Assembly: GCA_023213315.1 (NCBI GenBank)
Contig: JAKCPI010001912.1
Location: 1-64,000 of the forward strand
DNA from: Euborellia annulipes
Taxonomy: Eukaryota > Arthropoda > Insecta > Dermaptera > Anisolabididae
Length of the DNA: 64,000 nt
Direction of reading: 5' to 3'
In this document: positions 63,538-64,000 of the stretch, piece by piece
Layout: each line of letters begins with the position of its first letter
How positions within the stretch are numbered: the first letter of the stretch is position 1
The notes under the pieces: model-generated
What the model saw: the letters and a program-made list of their open reading frames with translations, nothing else
Databases searched by the model: none
What the model was told of the DNA's origin: nothing
Translations under genes and position numbers: made by a program

Positions 63538-64000
63538 TTCATAGGGACCATACATACCGTTTTGAACGGGACAGTACTTTTTTTTTTTTTTTATATAATA
63601 AAAATGTCAATTTTGTCCCGTTTTTAACAAACTATAGTTTTTGTAGAAAACTGAAGAATAATTGTTTGTAAAATTGGTAAGTTTATATAATAAAACTTTT
63701 TTTTATGAATACATAATATTTGAAGAGTTGAAAATAAGAAGGGATCAATAAACCATTTCTATTATTTTGTATACCATTATAACCTTTATGTATATTATAT
63801 ATAAAGACGTAAATGGCGTACAAAAAAATTGTCGCTAGGCCCCTTCTAATTCTCAACTCTTCATTTCATAACACTCACCCGTTTTTGACATTATAATGCC
63901 CCGTTTTTGTCACAAGTCAATATCGTCAGTCTATGTATTCAATAGTTGACTGTGCAACGGGTGAATTTTATGTCTAACAAATGGTAATCCCGCATGTTTG
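63538..64000. other. Intergenic end of window
   Basis: CCCGTTTTTGACA and CCCGTTTTTGTCAC words (63612, 63870, 63901) and GAACGGGACAG suggest transposon ends, but no complete element is delimited in the window. Confidence 0.35.

Overview
The window is AT-rich eukaryotic nuclear DNA. It carries spliced, intron-rich genes, tRNA-derived SINEs, non-LTR retrotransposon relics, Penelope-like element (PLE) pieces and many hAT, mariner and pogo-type DNA-transposon remnants. The proteins are animal-like. Base composition, repeat density and repeat types suggest an invertebrate, most plausibly an arthropod or crustacean with a repeat-rich genome; that placement is inference. There are no operons and no bacterial features.

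Only two host genes are well supported. COPE (coatomer epsilon subunit) lies on the minus strand at 24139-29759 in five exons and reads as a complete protein of about 302 residues. OTUD7/Cezanne (OTU-family deubiquitinase) lies on the plus strand from 38530, with thirteen well-supported coding exons to 50846 and a possible short last exon at 53465-53482. Together these encode about 769-774 residues: an N-terminal UBA-like segment, an OTU domain with catalytic Cys (about residue 170) and His (about 322), a basic Ser/Lys-rich stretch, and a C-terminal A20 zinc finger. The two genes are transcribed divergently and are separated by about 8.8 kb of nested transposons.

The layout is as follows. 1-24 kb is gene-poor and made of SINE, LINE and DNA-transposon relics. 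It holds a GC-rich candidate promoter (12.5-13.0 kb) and a 2.6-kb hAT-like element with an internal 82-bp satellite and a second hAT element nested in it (17.3-19.9 kb). 24-29.8 kb is COPE. 29.8-38.5 kb is nested hAT elements with perfect 8-bp target duplications, followed by a 1.3-kb palindrome with an outward-pointing tRNA-like unit at each end. 38.5-53.5 kb is OTUD7; its introns hold PLE pieces, an eroded mariner, tRNA-like elements and another hAT. 53.5-64 kb is intergenic, with more PLE palindromes.

The most interesting signal is a set of hammerhead-ribozyme-like motifs (CUGANGA core, stem II, GAAA) scattered from 14 to 62 kb. Several occur as head-to-head inverted pairs, and two pairs (57.6-58.2 kb and 60.2 kb) have complete or nearly complete cores with pairing stems. 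Hammerheads are known from PLEs, which fits the GIY-YIG endonuclease fragment at 45.2 kb and a compact CCAAT/TATA promoter at 42.2-42.4 kb that lies upstream, on the same strand, of one such motif.
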